A stretch of 48,521 nucleotides of DNA, taken from positions 1-48,521 of the forward strand of contig NZ_JAFLRK010000026.1 of NCBI RefSeq assembly GCF_017315735.1, written 5' to 3'. Origin of the DNA: Paracoccus shandongensis (GTDB taxonomy: Bacteria; Pseudomonadota; Alphaproteobacteria; Rhodobacterales; Rhodobacteraceae). The notes below the pieces were generated by a model, which did not search any database, was not told the origin of the DNA, and saw nothing but the letters and a program-made list of their open reading frames with translations. Of the stretch, positions 16,931-25,852 are shown piece by piece; positions within the stretch are counted from its first letter, which is position 1, and each line of letters starts with the position of its first letter. Made by a program: the position numbers and the translations under genes.

Positions 16931-17479
16931 ATGGCACGCGGTTTCTGGACAGGTTTCTTGCACGGCGGCGCCGTCAGCATCGCCGCCGTGGCCGCTTTGT
17001 CGCTGGCCGCGCCGGTGCCGCAGGGGGAAACGGACCCCGTGGCCGAGGCCGTGGACCTGCCCGTCGGATCCGAGTTCGGCCGGGGCGGCGACGTGGTTCC
17101 CTCGGCCCCCGCGCCGCTTGCGCCCGGACGCCCCGATCAGCCCGAGGCGCCTGCGGTCATGGCGCCCACCTCGGAGCCCGTGCCGGTCGCCATCACCGCC
17201 GCCGAGCCGCGCCCCCAGCCTGCGGGCCAGGGGGACGGCCCGGTCCAGGGCATCCCGGCTGCGGGCGAGGATGCGCCGGACCTCGACCGCCCCGCCGCCC
17301 TGCCGCAGCCTGCAATCCTTGCCGCGCCGGGCAGGACCGTCGCCGATGCGCCCGATGCCGCGCCCGCCATCCCCGGGGACCAGCCGGCATCGCCCGCGGC
17401 ACCTGGCCTGCCCGCGCCCGCGCTGGATCTGTCGCTGCCGCCCGACCTCTCTGACCTGCAAGGCCTGTCCCGTGATTGA
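16931..17479 (+). CDS. Ala/Pro-rich single-pass envelope protein, possibly a truncated deacetylase anchor
   Basis: 182 residues: one N-terminal hydrophobic segment (about 5-28, starting MARGFWTGFLHGG), then a long Ala/Pro/Asp-rich stretch with no recognisable fold up to the stop. AAGGGG lies 3 bases before the chosen ATG; an ATG at 16919 is also possible. The N-terminus and linker recall those of Rhodobacterales divergent polysaccharide deacetylases (PF04748), which continue into a catalytic domain that is absent here. That resemblance is from memory and may be wrong. The stop overlaps the aminotransferase start by 8 bases. Confidence 0.55.
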   Translation: MARGFWTGFLHGGAVSIAAVAALSLAAPVPQGETDPVAEAVDLPVGSEFGRGGDVVPSAPAPLAPGRPDQPEAPAVMAPTSEPVPVAITAAEPRPQPAGQGDGPVQGIPAAGEDAPDLDRPAALPQPAILAAPGRTVADAPDAAPAIPGDQPASPAAPGLPAPALDLSLPPDLSDLQGLSRD

Positions 17480-18656
17480 CCTCTTGCCGCTGAACCCCGC
17501 CCTTGCCGCCACCTTCGCGCCCCCGGTGATGGAGGCGCGGCGCTGGCTGGCGGGCGTGACCTTCCCGCCGGACCGCCCGCTGATCAATGTCAGCCAGGCC
17601 GCCCCGGTGGATCCCCCGCCCTTGGCGCTGCGTCAGGCGATGGCGGATGCGGCGCTGCACCGCCCCGAGGCGCATCTTTACGGCCCCGTGCTGGGCAACC
17701 CCGACCTGCGCGCCGCCGTGGCGGCGGAATTTTCCCGCAGCTATGGCGGCGCGGTCGTGCCTGGGCAGGTGGCGATCACGCAGGGCTGCAACCAGGCTTT
17801 TTGCGCCGCCGTCACGACCCTGGCCCAGGCGGGGGATGAGGTGATCCTACCGACGCCCTGGTATTTCAACCATAAGATGTGGCTGGACATGCAGGGCATC
17901 CGCGCGCTGCCCTTGCCCTGCGACGAGGGCCTGCTTCCCGATCCCGACCGCGCCGCCGCCCTGATCGGGCCGCGCTGCCGGGCCATCGTGCTGGTGACGC
18001 CCAACAATCCGTCAGGCGCGGAATATCCGGTGGATCTGGTGGCGCGGTTCTTCGATCTGGCGCAAGCCCGGGGGATCGCGCTGATCCTGGACGAGACCTA
18101 TCGCGACTTCGACAGCCGGGATGGCGCGCCCCATGACCTGCTGTCCCGCCCGGGCTGGGACCGCACCCTTGTCCAGCTTTACAGCTTTTCCAAGGCCTAT
18201 CGCCTGACCGGCCACCGGGTCGGCGCGCTGATCGCGTCCGAGCCGCGCATGGCGCAGGTCGAGAAGGTCTTGGACACGGTGGCGATCTGCCCTTCGCAAC
18301 TGGGGCAGATCGGGGCCTTGTGGGGGATGGAGAACCTTGGCGGCTGGCTGGCGCAGCAGCGGGCGGAAATCCTGGCGCGGCGCACGGCCACGGTGGCGGC
18401 GCTGTCGGCCCTGCCGGGCTGGCGGGTGAAAAGCGCGGGCGCCTATTTCGCCTGGGTGGAACATCCCTTCGCCGCATCCTCGGCCGATCTGGCCCGCCGC
18501 ATGGTGGCCGATATCGGCGTCCTGGCGCTACCCGGCACCATGTTCGTGCCCCCGGACGATCCCGCTGGCCCCCGCCACCTGCGCATCGCATTCGCCAATA
18601 TCGACGCGGCGCGGATCACCGGGCTTGCCGCACGGCTGCGTGTGTTCGGGGGCTGA
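17472..18656 (+). CDS. Class I/II PLP-dependent aminotransferase
   Basis: Cytoplasmic fold-type I aminotransferase of 394 residues. Seen: GPVLGNPDLRAAVA and ITQGCNQAF in the N-terminal half, TPNNPSGAEYP (substrate and phosphate contacts), DETYRDF, and the PLP-binding Lys241 in SFSKAYRLTGHRVG. The C-terminal small domain includes YFAWVEHPF and HLRIAFANID. I start at the GTG at 17472 (AAGG 7 bases upstream), overlapping the previous stop by 8 bases; an ATG at 17529 would cut conserved sequence. The substrate cannot be inferred; proximity to trp genes hints at aromatic substrates but does not show it. Confidence 0.85.
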   Translation: MIDLLPLNPALAATFAPPVMEARRWLAGVTFPPDRPLINVSQAAPVDPPPLALRQAMADAALHRPEAHLYGPVLGNPDLRAAVAAEFSRSYGGAVVPGQVAITQGCNQAFCAAVTTLAQAGDEVILPTPWYFNHKMWLDMQGIRALPLPCDEGLLPDPDRAAALIGPRCRAIVLVTPNNPSGAEYPVDLVARFFDLAQARGIALILDETYRDFDSRDGAPHDLLSRPGWDRTLVQLYSFSKAYRLTGHRVGALIASEPRMAQVEKVLDTVAICPSQLGQIGALWGMENLGGWLAQQRAEILARRTATVAALSALPGWRVKSAGAYFAWVEHPFAASSADLARRMVADIGVLALPGTMFVPPDDPAGPRHLRIAFANIDAARITGLAARLRVFGG

Positions 18657-18661
18657 CAGGC

Positions 18662-18690
18662 TTGTCGCGGGGCCGCGCGCGCCCTAAAGA
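18662..18690 (+). promoter_or_regulatory. Candidate promoter for ppiD-trpE
   Basis: TTGTCG (18662-18667), 17-base GC-rich spacer, TAAAGA (18685-18690), 32 bases before the ppiD start. The spacing is ideal and both boxes match moderately. Confidence 0.35.
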
Positions 18691-18722
18691 AACCCGACAC
18701 GACCACGAGGGAAGGCCGGGCC

Positions 18723-20576
18723 ATGAAGAACCTGCGGACACACGGGAAATCCACCATCGTCTGGATCCTGATGGGCCTGATGATCCTGGGGCTTGGCGGC
18801 TTCGGCGTGACCAGCTTCTCGGGCGGGTCCAGCGCCATCGGCTCGGTCGGCGGCACCACCATCACCGCCGAGGATTACGCCCGCGCGCTGCGTCAGCAGA
18901 TGAACGGGTATCAGCAGCAGACCGGCCAGCCCCTGACCATGGCCCAGGCCCAGGCCATCGGGCTGCCGCAGGCCGTGCAGTCGCAACTGATCACCGCCGT
19001 CGCGCTGGAGGAACAGGCCCGCCGCATCGGCGTGTCGGTGGGCGACGACAAGGTGCGCCAGACCATCGTGGAAGCGCCCGCCTTCCAGGGCCCGACCGGC
19101 AGCTTCGACCGCGCCGCCTATGCCGACGTGCTGCGCCGCGAGAACCTGACCGAGGCCGAGTTCGAGCGCGAGGTCCGCACCGACGAGGCCCGCCTGCTGA
19201 TCCAGCGCGCCGTGGCGGGCGGGATCGCCGCGCCGAAACCCGCCGTCGAGACCACGGCCAGGTGGATCCTGGAACGCCGCGACGTGGCCTGGCGCGAACT
19301 GACCCCCGAGATGCTGCCCGCCCCCGTCGCGGAACCCGACGAGGCCGCGCTGAAGGCCTGGCACAGCGCCAATGCCGACCGCTTCACCGCGCCCGAGTTG
19401 CGCAAGATCACCTATGCCTGGCTGACGCCCGAGATGCTGGCCCCGACGGTCCAACTGGACGAGGCCGCCCTGCGCGCCGCCTATGAGGCCAATCTCGACG
19501 AATACCAGCGGCCCGAACACCGGCTGGTCAGCCGCCTGGTCTTCCCCTCGGCCGAGGAGGCGCAGGCCGCCAAGGCGCAGATCGACGCGGGCACCGCGCC
19601 CTTCGAGACCTTCGTGGTCCAGCGCGGCTTGCAGCCCGAGGATGCCGAACTGGGCGAGGTGTCCCAGGCCGACCTGGGCCCCGCGGGCGAGGCGGTCTTT
19701 GCCCTGGACCAGCCCGGCACCGTCGGCCCGATCCAGACCGACCTGGGCCCCGCGCTGTTTTCCGTCCACGCCATCCTGGAGCCGGTGGACATCCCCTTCG
19801 AGCAGGCGCAACAGGATCTGCGCGCCGAGGCCGCCCTGGACCGCGCCGCCCGCACCATCGAGGAGCGGTCGGCCGAATACGAGGATCTGCTGGCCGGCGG
19901 CGCCACGCTGGAGCAGGTGGCCGAGGAAACCGAGCTGGAACTGGGCACCATCGACTGGTCGGCCGACGCCCCGCCCGCAGAAGGCAGCATCGCCGGTTAC
20001 CAGGCCTTCCGCGACCGGGCGGCTGAAATCTCGGAAGCCGATTTCCCGGAACTGGCCAACCTGGACGACGGCGGCGTCTTTGCGCTGCGGCTGGACCAGG
20101 TCGTGCCACCGACGCTGAAGCCCTTCGAGGAGGTCCGCGAGGAAGTCGAGGCCGACTGGCGCCGGGCGGAGGCGCATCGCCAGCTTCTGGCCCTGGCCGA
20201 GGAACAGCGCCTGTCCCCCGCCACGCCCGAGGGCCAGCCCGCCCCGCAATGGACCGAAGTCAAGGACATCACCCGCGACGGCTGGATCGAGGGCGCGCCC
20301 TCTGCTGCCGTCGCCCGCGCCTTCGCCATGGCCGAGCCGGGCGAGGTCGAGGTCGTCGATGCCGAAAACCGGGTGATCTTGCTGCGCCTTGACGCCATCG
20401 ACGAGGCCGACCTGGCGGACGAGGACGCGCTGCGCGTCACTGACGCCGTGCGCGGCCGCCTGGGCCAGTCGCTGCAATCGGACATCTTCGATTACTACGC
20501 CCGCGCGGTGCAGCGCGATGCGGGCATCCAGTTGGACCAGCAGGCGATCAACGCCATCAACGCGCAGGTCCAGTGA
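18723..20576 (+). CDS. ppiD: Membrane-anchored peptidyl-prolyl isomerase/chaperone, PpiD/SurA type
   Basis: Periplasmic folding factor tethered to the inner membrane. 617 residues: a short cytoplasmic N-terminus, one membrane helix (about 11-33, IVWILMGLMILGLGGFGV), a SurA/PpiD-type N-terminal chaperone domain (about 35-200), a central parvulin-like rotamase region (about 260-370), and a charged C-terminal domain. The start is preceded by GGGAAGG. The stop overlaps trpE (TGATG), an arrangement recurrent in Rhodobacterales. Whether the rotamase core is active cannot be judged by eye. Confidence 0.88.
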   Translation: MKNLRTHGKSTIVWILMGLMILGLGGFGVTSFSGGSSAIGSVGGTTITAEDYARALRQQMNGYQQQTGQPLTMAQAQAIGLPQAVQSQLITAVALEEQARRIGVSVGDDKVRQTIVEAPAFQGPTGSFDRAAYADVLRRENLTEAEFEREVRTDEARLLIQRAVAGGIAAPKPAVETTARWILERRDVAWRELTPEMLPAPVAEPDEAALKAWHSANADRFTAPELRKITYAWLTPEMLAPTVQLDEAALRAAYEANLDEYQRPEHRLVSRLVFPSAEEAQAAKAQIDAGTAPFETFVVQRGLQPEDAELGEVSQADLGPAGEAVFALDQPGTVGPIQTDLGPALFSVHAILEPVDIPFEQAQQDLRAEAALDRAARTIEERSAEYEDLLAGGATLEQVAEETELELGTIDWSADAPPAEGSIAGYQAFRDRAAEISEADFPELANLDDGGVFALRLDQVVPPTLKPFEEVREEVEADWRRAEAHRQLLALAEEQRLSPATPEGQPAPQWTEVKDITRDGWIEGAPSAAVARAFAMAEPGEVEVVDAENRVILLRLDAIDEADLADEDALRVTDAVRGRLGQSLQSDIFDYYARAVQRDAGIQLDQQAINAINAQVQ

Positions 20577-22078
20577 TGGAACTGGCACCCGACTTCGCCG
20601 CCTTCGAGGCCGCGTGGAACGCAGGCCAGAACCAGCTTGTAACCATCCGCCTGGCCGCCGACCTGGACACGCCGGTCAGCCTGATGCTGAAGCTGGCGGA
20701 AGCCGCGCCCATGTCCTTCATGCTGGAATCGGTCACGGGGGGCGAGGTCCGGGGCCGTTATTCCATCGTCGGCATGAAACCCGACCTGATCTGGGACTGC
20801 CGCGACGGCAAGGCGCGCATCAACCGGCAGGCGCGGTTTTCCGACGACTTCCAGCCGGACGACCGTCCCGCGCTGGACAGCCTGCGCGCGCTGATCGCGG
20901 AAAGCCGGATCGAGGCGATGCCCGAGGGCGTGCCCCCCGTCGCGGCGGGCCTGTTCGGCTATCTGGGCTATGACATGATCCGGCTGGTGGAACACCTGCC
21001 GCATGTGAACCCCGACCCGCTGGACCTGCCCGACGCCATGCTGATGCGCCCGTCCGTCGTGGCCGTGCTGGACGGCGTGAAGGGAGAGGTCACGCTGTGC
21101 GCCCCCGCCTGGCGCAACGGCGGCGACAATGCGCGCGCGGCCTATGCCCAGGCGGCCGAGCGGGTGATGGACGCGCTGCGGTCGCTGGACCGCCAGCCGT
21201 CCGAACCCCGCGCCCTGGGCCATGACGCCCGGATCGGCGAGCCGGTGTCGAACTTTTCCAAGGCCGATTATCTGGCGGCGGTGGAAAAGGCCAAGGATTA
21301 CATCCGCGCAGGCGACATCTTCCAGGTCGTGCCGTCGCAACGCTGGCGGATGGATTTCCCGCTGCCGCCCTTTGCGCTGTATCGCAGCCTGCGCCGCACC
21401 AACCCTTCGCCCTTCATGTTCTTCCTGAACCTGGGCAGCTTCCAGATCGTCGGCGCGTCCCCCGAAATCCTTGTGCGCCTGCGCGACGGAGAGGTGACGA
21501 TCCGCCCCATCGCGGGCACCCGTCCCCGTGGCGCGGACGAGGCCCAGGACCGCGCGCTGGAGGCCGACCTGCTGGCCGACCGGAAGGAACTGGCCGAACA
21601 CCTGATGCTGCTGGATCTGGGCCGCAACGATGTGGGCCGCGTGGCGAAGCCCGGCACCGTCCGCCCGACCGAGCAATTCGTGATCGAACGATACAGCCAC
21701 GTCATGCATATCGTCAGCAACGTGGTGGGCGAGTTGCGGGATGGCGAGGATGCGCTGTCCGCCCTGCTGGCGGGCCTGCCCGCGGGCACCGTGTCCGGCG
21801 CGCCCAAGGTCCGCGCGATGGAGATCATCGACGAGCTGGAACCCGAAAAGCGCGGTGTCTATGGCGGGGCGGTGGGTTACTTCGCCGCCAATGGAGAGAT
21901 GGACATGTGCATCGCCCTGCGCACGGGCGTGCTGAAGGACGGCGCGCTGTATATCCAGGCGGGCGGCGGCGTCGTTTATGACAGCGACCCGGAATCCGAG
22001 TTCACCGAAACCGTGAACAAGAGCCGCGCCCTGCAACGGGCCGCCGAAGGTGCCGCGCGCTTCGTGCGCGGCAACTGA
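20576..22078 (+). CDS. trpE: Anthranilate synthase component I
   Basis: Makes anthranilate from chorismate with ammonia from TrpG. About 500 residues: N-terminal regulatory domain with the LES element (SFMLESVTGG) that binds feedback tryptophan in relatives, then the chorismate-binding domain with PIAGTRPRGA, LDLGRNDVGRV, ERYSHVMHIVSNV and SGAPKVRAMEIIDELE. The ATG at 20576 overlaps the ppiD stop; a GTG one codon upstream is an alternative. No leader peptide or attenuator precedes it, so transcription is probably from the ppiD promoter. Confidence 0.95.
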   Translation: MELAPDFAAFEAAWNAGQNQLVTIRLAADLDTPVSLMLKLAEAAPMSFMLESVTGGEVRGRYSIVGMKPDLIWDCRDGKARINRQARFSDDFQPDDRPALDSLRALIAESRIEAMPEGVPPVAAGLFGYLGYDMIRLVEHLPHVNPDPLDLPDAMLMRPSVVAVLDGVKGEVTLCAPAWRNGGDNARAAYAQAAERVMDALRSLDRQPSEPRALGHDARIGEPVSNFSKADYLAAVEKAKDYIRAGDIFQVVPSQRWRMDFPLPPFALYRSLRRTNPSPFMFFLNLGSFQIVGASPEILVRLRDGEVTIRPIAGTRPRGADEAQDRALEADLLADRKELAEHLMLLDLGRNDVGRVAKPGTVRPTEQFVIERYSHVMHIVSNVVGELRDGEDALSALLAGLPAGTVSGAPKVRAMEIIDELEPEKRGVYGGAVGYFAANGEMDMCIALRTGVLKDGALYIQAGGGVVYDSDPESEFTETVNKSRALQRAAEGAARFVRGN

Positions 22079-22085
22079 ACGACAA

Positions 22086-22109
22086 ACGGCCCCCGCGCAA
22101 GGGGGCCGT
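22086..22109. terminator. Hairpin between convergent trpE and the PRC-barrel gene
   Basis: ACGGCCCCC and GGGGGCCGT form a perfect 9-bp stem with loop GCGCAA, 8 bases after the trpE stop. There is no T-tract on either side, so termination would depend on the strong stem alone. It may serve both convergent transcripts. Confidence 0.55.
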
Positions 22110-22132
22110 CCGTGTCGTGGTGCGACAAGGGA

Positions 22133-22939
22133 TCAGTTGGCCGGGGGGGTCGTGGTGCCATCCGCCGCCGGGGCGGCCGCGTCGGACCCCATCGGCGGGG
22201 TCGCGGGCGTTTCCGCCGTATCCGCCGGGGCAGGGGCGCCCGTTGCCGCGGCGTCGGTCGAGGCCGCAGGGGCCGTGGTCGTGGACGCCGCCGAATCAGG
22301 GGTCGCGACCGGCGCGCCCGGCATCGGCGCCGTGGTCATGGTGCCTTCGGCTGCGGTGCCGCCGGCGGTCATGCCGCTGTTGTCCGCGCCCGTGGCGCCC
22401 GCCGCATCCGGGGCCTGTTCCTGTTCGCGGAAGACATATTCCGGCGCGGCCTCGGCCTCTTCCTGGGTCAGGTCGCTGGTGATCTGCTGGGCGTCATAGT
22501 TGATCGTCAGCTGGTCCCACGGCACCGCGATCTGCTTTTCGCCGATCCCCAGGAAGCCGCCCACGCCGATCACGGCGGCCTTCATGGTGCCCGCCTCGGC
22601 ATCGACGATCACGTCGTTGATCTCGCCGATGGCATTGCCGTCAGGAGAGTTGACGGTCGCATCGGTGATCCAGTCGATGCGCAATTCGTTTTCGGCCTGC
22701 TGCTGTTCGACCTTGCCGCTGGCCGCGACCGCAGCCTGGTCGGCGGCATCCGCCGCGTCAGCCGCTTCCTCGGTGTTCTCGGAGGCCGGAACCTCGGCGG
22801 CGGGGGCGGCCTCGGTTCCCATGGTGGTCGTGTCGGTGGCCGGGTCGGCGGGGGCAGGGGTGGTGGCGGTGTCCTGGGCCATCGCCGGTCCCATCACCAA
22901 CGGCAGGACCAGGGCGGTGCTCAACATCAACTGGCGCAT
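22133..22939 (-). CDS. Secreted PRC-barrel domain protein with Ala/Thr/Pro-rich flanks
   Basis: 268 residues with a signal peptide (MRQLMLSTALVLPLVMGPAMA), an acidic Ala/Thr-rich segment, a PRC-barrel domain at about 80-150 (IGEINDVIVDAEAGTMKAAVIGVGGFLG, then QIAVPWDQL), and a long low-complexity Ala/Pro/Thr tail. The start at 22939 has a textbook AGGAGG 8 bases upstream; an earlier in-frame ATG lacks one. Secreted PRC-barrel proteins are common in Rhodobacterales but their role is unknown. The tail probably makes it extended in the periplasm. Confidence 0.82.
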   Translation of the reverse strand: MRQLMLSTALVLPLVMGPAMAQDTATTPAPADPATDTTTMGTEAAPAAEVPASENTEEAADAADAADQAAVAASGKVEQQQAENELRIDWITDATVNSPDGNAIGEINDVIVDAEAGTMKAAVIGVGGFLGIGEKQIAVPWDQLTINYDAQQITSDLTQEEAEAAPEYVFREQEQAPDAAGATGADNSGMTAGGTAAEGTMTTAPMPGAPVATPDSAASTTTAPAASTDAAATGAPAPADTAETPATPPMGSDAAAPAADGTTTPPAN

Positions 22940-23029
22940 GTCTTTCCTCCTAATGTGGCGCGCGATGCGCGATTGAGGAAACAATGCCTGACCTGCCTGC
23001 CGGTTCCGCAGGCAATCCCGAATCCGGGA

Positions 23030-23530
23030 TCAGTCCTCGCCGCGATAGGGCTGGACGTATTGCAGCGCCATGTCCCAGGGAAAGAAGATCCAGGTGTCCT
23101 GGCTGACCTCGGTCACATAGGTCTGGACCATCGGCTTGCCCTTGGGCTTGGCATAGACGGTGCCGAAATGGGCGCGGGGATACATCTCGCGGATCAGTTC
23201 CAGGGTGCGGCCCGAATCGACCAGGTCGTCGATGACCAGGATGCCCTCGCCATCGCCCATCAGCGCGGGATCGGGCTTGTTCAGCACCTCAAGCTGGCCC
23301 TGGCCCGCATCGGATCCCACGCCCTTGTAGGACCGGATCGAGATCGTGTCGATCACGCGGATGTCCAGTTCGCGCGCGACGATCATGGCGGGCACCAGCC
23401 CGCCGCGCGTGACGGCCACGACCGCGCGCCAGTCGGTGCCGTCCAGCCGCCAGGCAAGCGCCCGGGCGTCGCGGTGCAACTGGTCCCAGCTGACGTGGAA
23501 ACCCTTTTCGTGCGGCAGGCGGTCGATCAT
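23030..23530 (-). CDS. gpt: Xanthine phosphoribosyltransferase
   Basis: Purine salvage enzyme that converts xanthine (and guanine) with PRPP to the nucleotide. 166 residues; the PRPP-binding motif [13 protein letters not shown] and the flexible loop around IRSYKGVG are clear, and the C-terminus ([15 protein letters not shown]) matches bacterial Gpt. AAAGGGA lies 8 bases before the ATG at 23530. The LysE-type gene ends 11 bases upstream, so they are probably co-transcribed from the fabI side. Confidence 0.9.
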   Translation of the reverse strand: MIDRLPHEKGFHVSWDQLHRDARALAWRLDGTDWRAVVAVTRGGLVPAMIVARELDIRVIDTISIRSYKGVGSDAGQGQLEVLNKPDPALMGDGEGILVIDDLVDSGRTLELIREMYPRAHFGTVYAKPKGKPMVQTYVTEVSQDTWIFFPWDMALQYVQPYRGED

Positions 23531-23541
23531 TGAAGTCCCTT

Positions 23542-24153
23542 TCAGTGGCGCAGGATCAGCGACAGGCCCAGCAACCCGATGGCCAGCCCCGCTGTGCGGT
23601 CGATCCAGAATTTGGCGGCATAATAGCGCCGCCGCAGCCAAGGCAAAGCCATCAAGGATGCCAACGCGCTATAAAATGCCAGTTCCACGCCCGCTGCCGT
23701 GACGTAAATCGCCAGCTTGTCGCCCGCCGTCAGCAGAACGGGAAAGACCGACAGCAGTACCGCCGAGTAGAACAGCGCGGGCTTGGGGTTCGACAGGTTC
23801 AGCATCATGCCGCCCGTGAAACCCATCCCCCGGCTGCCGTCCGCCGGATCGGGCAGAGGGTCGGGGGCATGGCGCCACATCTTCCCCGCCACCCAGACCA
23901 GATAGGCCCCGCCCAGCACCTTCAGCGCGACATAGGTCCAGGGCAGCAGGCGAAAGACCACCGTGAGGCCCAAGAGCGCGAACAGGCACCAGACCGAGGC
24001 GCCGAGCGCCAGCCCCCAGGCATAGGGCAGCGCGCGCCTGCGCCCCAGGGCGAAGGCCCCCTGGCTGACCGCGATCACCCCGGGCCCGGGCGACAGGATC
24101 GCCACGGCCAGCGTGCCCACGAACAGCAAAAGCTGGTCGGCGGTGATGGTCAT
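23542..24153 (-). CDS. LysE/RhtB-family amino acid exporter
   Basis: 203-residue inner-membrane protein with about six hydrophobic segments. The family signature [19 protein letters not shown] lies near residues 21-39, and the central [14 protein letters not shown] motif is intact. Members export amino acids or homoserine lactones by proton antiport; the substrate here is unknown. It follows fabI after 9 bases and precedes gpt by 11 bases on the same strand. Confidence 0.87.
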   Translation of the reverse strand: MTITADQLLLFVGTLAVAILSPGPGVIAVSQGAFALGRRRALPYAWGLALGASVWCLFALLGLTVVFRLLPWTYVALKVLGGAYLVWVAGKMWRHAPDPLPDPADGSRGMGFTGGMMLNLSNPKPALFYSAVLLSVFPVLLTAGDKLAIYVTAAGVELAFYSALASLMALPWLRRRYYAAKFWIDRTAGLAIGLLGLSLILRH

Positions 24154-24162
24154 GGCCGCCGG

Positions 24163-24990
24163 TCAGTCCTTCTTGACCGTCGCGATATCCGGTGCATCGA
24201 CCGCCTTCATGCCGACCACGTGATAGCCCGCATCGACGTGATGCGTCTCGCCCGTGACACCCGCGCCAAGCCGCGACAGCAGGTACAGCGCGGAATTGCC
24301 CACATCCTCTTGCGTGACATTGCGCCGCAGCGGAGAGTTCAGTTCGTTCCACTTCATGATATAGCGGAAATCGCCGATGCCGCTGGCCGCCAGCGTCTTG
24401 ATAGGGCCGGCGCTGATCGCGTTCACGCGGATGCGGTCCTTGCCCAGATCCTCGGCCAGATAGCGGACCGAGGCCTCCAGCGCGGCCTTGGCCACGCCCA
24501 TGACGTTGTAATGCGGCATCACCCGTTCCGCCCCGTAATAGGTCAGCGTCAGCAGGCTGCCCCCGTCGGGCATCATCGCCGACGCGTGCCGCGCCACGGC
24601 CGTGAAGGAATAGACCGAGATGTCCATCGTCATCAGGAAGTTATCGCGCGTCGTGTCGGCATAGCGGCCGCGCAGCTGGTCCTTGTCGGAAAAGCCGATG
24701 GCATGGACCACGAAATCCAGCGAACCCCATTCCCCCCGCAGCGTCTGGAACAGCGCGTCGATCGAGGATTCGTCGCTGACATCGCAGGGCAGCACCAGCG
24801 ACGATCCCAGCTGCGCGGCCAGCGGATCGACGCGCTTTTTCAGCGCCTCGCCCTGATAGGAAAAGGCAAGCTCGGCCCCTTCGGCCGCGACGGCGCGGGC
24901 GATGCCCCAGGCAATCGACTTGTCATTCGCCAATCCCATGATGAGGCCGCGTTTTCCGGCCATCAGGCCCTGCTTCTGCTCGCTTGACAT
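24163..24990 (-). CDS. fabI: Enoyl-[acyl-carrier-protein] reductase (NADH)
   Basis: Last reduction of each fatty-acid elongation cycle. 275 residues, divergent short-chain dehydrogenase fold: nucleotide motif GLANDKSIAWGIA (19-31), Tyr151 and the catalytic pair Tyr161-x6-Lys168 (HYNVMGVAKAALE), and ISAGPIKTLAASGI near the substrate loop. The start has GGAAGGCAGCAC before ATG. It heads a probable fabI-lysE-gpt operon and is divergent from pdxH. An alternative start at Met10 exists but is less well supported. Confidence 0.95.
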   Translation of the reverse strand: MSSEQKQGLMAGKRGLIMGLANDKSIAWGIARAVAAEGAELAFSYQGEALKKRVDPLAAQLGSSLVLPCDVSDESSIDALFQTLRGEWGSLDFVVHAIGFSDKDQLRGRYADTTRDNFLMTMDISVYSFTAVARHASAMMPDGGSLLTLTYYGAERVMPHYNVMGVAKAALEASVRYLAEDLGKDRIRVNAISAGPIKTLAASGIGDFRYIMKWNELNSPLRRNVTQEDVGNSALYLLSRLGAGVTGETHHVDAGYHVVGMKAVDAPDIATVKKD

Positions 24991-25027
24991 GTGCTGCCTT
25001 CCGCGCTTTCAACCCTTTGTGAAAGGT

Positions 25028-25055
25028 GCTTAGGCCAAAGGGGTGCAAGCATCAA
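25028..25055 (-). promoter_or_regulatory. Candidate promoter for fabI
   Basis: On the minus strand, TTGATG (25050-25055), 16-base spacer, CTAAGC (25028-25033), about 40 bases before the fabI ATG. The pdxH start is only 18 bases to its right, so the divergent transcripts overlap here. Moderate to weak match. Confidence 0.3.
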
Positions 25056-25072
25056 GCGCAAGGACAAGCACC

Positions 25073-25687
25073 ATGGCTGATCGAGACGGACTGTTCGCGG
25101 GCGACGACCCCTTCGACATCGCCCGCCGCTGGCTGGCCGAGGCCGAGGCGACCGAGCCGAACGACCCCAACGCCATCGCCCTGGCGACCGTGGACGCCGA
25201 AGGGATGCCCGACGCGCGCATGGTCCTGCTGAAGGAGATCGAGGGGCAGGGCGCGGACGGCAGCTTCGTCTTCTACACCAACTACGACAGCGCCAAGGGC
25301 CGCCAGATCGCGGCGACCGGCAAGGCCGCCTTCGTGATGCACTGGAAGTCCCTGCGCCGCCAGATCCGCGTGCGCGGCGATGTCACCCGTGTCGAGGGCG
25401 AACAGGCCGACGCCTATTACAACAGCCGCGCGCTGCAAAGCCGGCTGGGGGCCTGGGCCTCGCGCCAGTCGCAGCCGCTGGACAGCCGCGCCACGCTGGT
25501 CGCCGAAGTGGCAAAGCTAAGTTTACGCTACGGAACCCGTCCTCCGCGCCCGGCGTTCTGGGGAGGATTTCGCATTGTTCCGATCCAGATCGAGTTTTGG
25601 GCCGATGGCGCTTTCCGGTTGCATGACCGCTTCCGGTGGGACAAAGAGGCGAGTGGCAGTTGGTTTGTTCAGCGGCTGTCACCCTAG
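25073..25687 (+). CDS. pdxH: Pyridoxamine/pyridoxine 5'-phosphate oxidase
   Basis: FMN enzyme that makes pyridoxal 5'-phosphate from the pyridoxine or pyridoxamine phosphate. 204 residues; FMN and substrate motifs are visible: [32 protein letters not shown], and the C-terminal [18 protein letters not shown] with RLHDR. The start at 25073 has AAGGA upstream; a GTG 30 bases earlier adds nothing conserved. Product cofactor would serve the aminotransferase at 17.5 kb among many others. A hairpin with a T-tract follows. Confidence 0.95.
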   Translation: MADRDGLFAGDDPFDIARRWLAEAEATEPNDPNAIALATVDAEGMPDARMVLLKEIEGQGADGSFVFYTNYDSAKGRQIAATGKAAFVMHWKSLRRQIRVRGDVTRVEGEQADAYYNSRALQSRLGAWASRQSQPLDSRATLVAEVAKLSLRYGTRPPRPAFWGGFRIVPIQIEFWADGAFRLHDRFRWDKEASGSWFVQRLSP

Positions 25688-25724
25688 GGCTTGACGAGAG
25701 GTTTCCTGTGGCCGACGATGGAGA

Positions 25725-25758
25725 ATGGCATCGAGCAGTTTTGCTTGCCATCCTTTTT
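25725..25758 (+). terminator. Intrinsic terminator after pdxH
   Basis: ATGGCA pairs with TGCCAT and the inner AGC with GCT (three-base bulge TCG on the left), loop AGTTTT, followed by CC and five T at 25754-25758. It lies 38 bases after the pdxH stop and separates it from the cold-shock gene. Confidence 0.5.
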
Positions 25759-25764
25759 CCGTAA

Positions 25765-25792
25765 TTGACCGCCGCTCGTCTGGCACTATTTA
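25765..25792 (+). promoter_or_regulatory. Candidate promoter for the cold-shock gene
   Basis: TTGACC (25765-25770), 16-base spacer, TATTTA (25787-25792), in an AT-rich stretch directly after the pdxH terminator. It would leave a 5' untranslated leader of about 55 bases, in keeping with cold-shock genes that are controlled after transcription. Confidence 0.38.
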
Positions 25793-25852
25793 ACGGTTTT
25801 GTGGTTGATCCGAGGATAAAACAAAGACGCGTAGTGCGCATGTGGTGGTGAG

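Noticed and set aside
20573..20575. GTG at 20573 as the trpE start
   Set aside because: It is directly followed by the ATG at 20576 that overlaps the ppiD stop in the usual TGATG fashion; the extra codon adds nothing.
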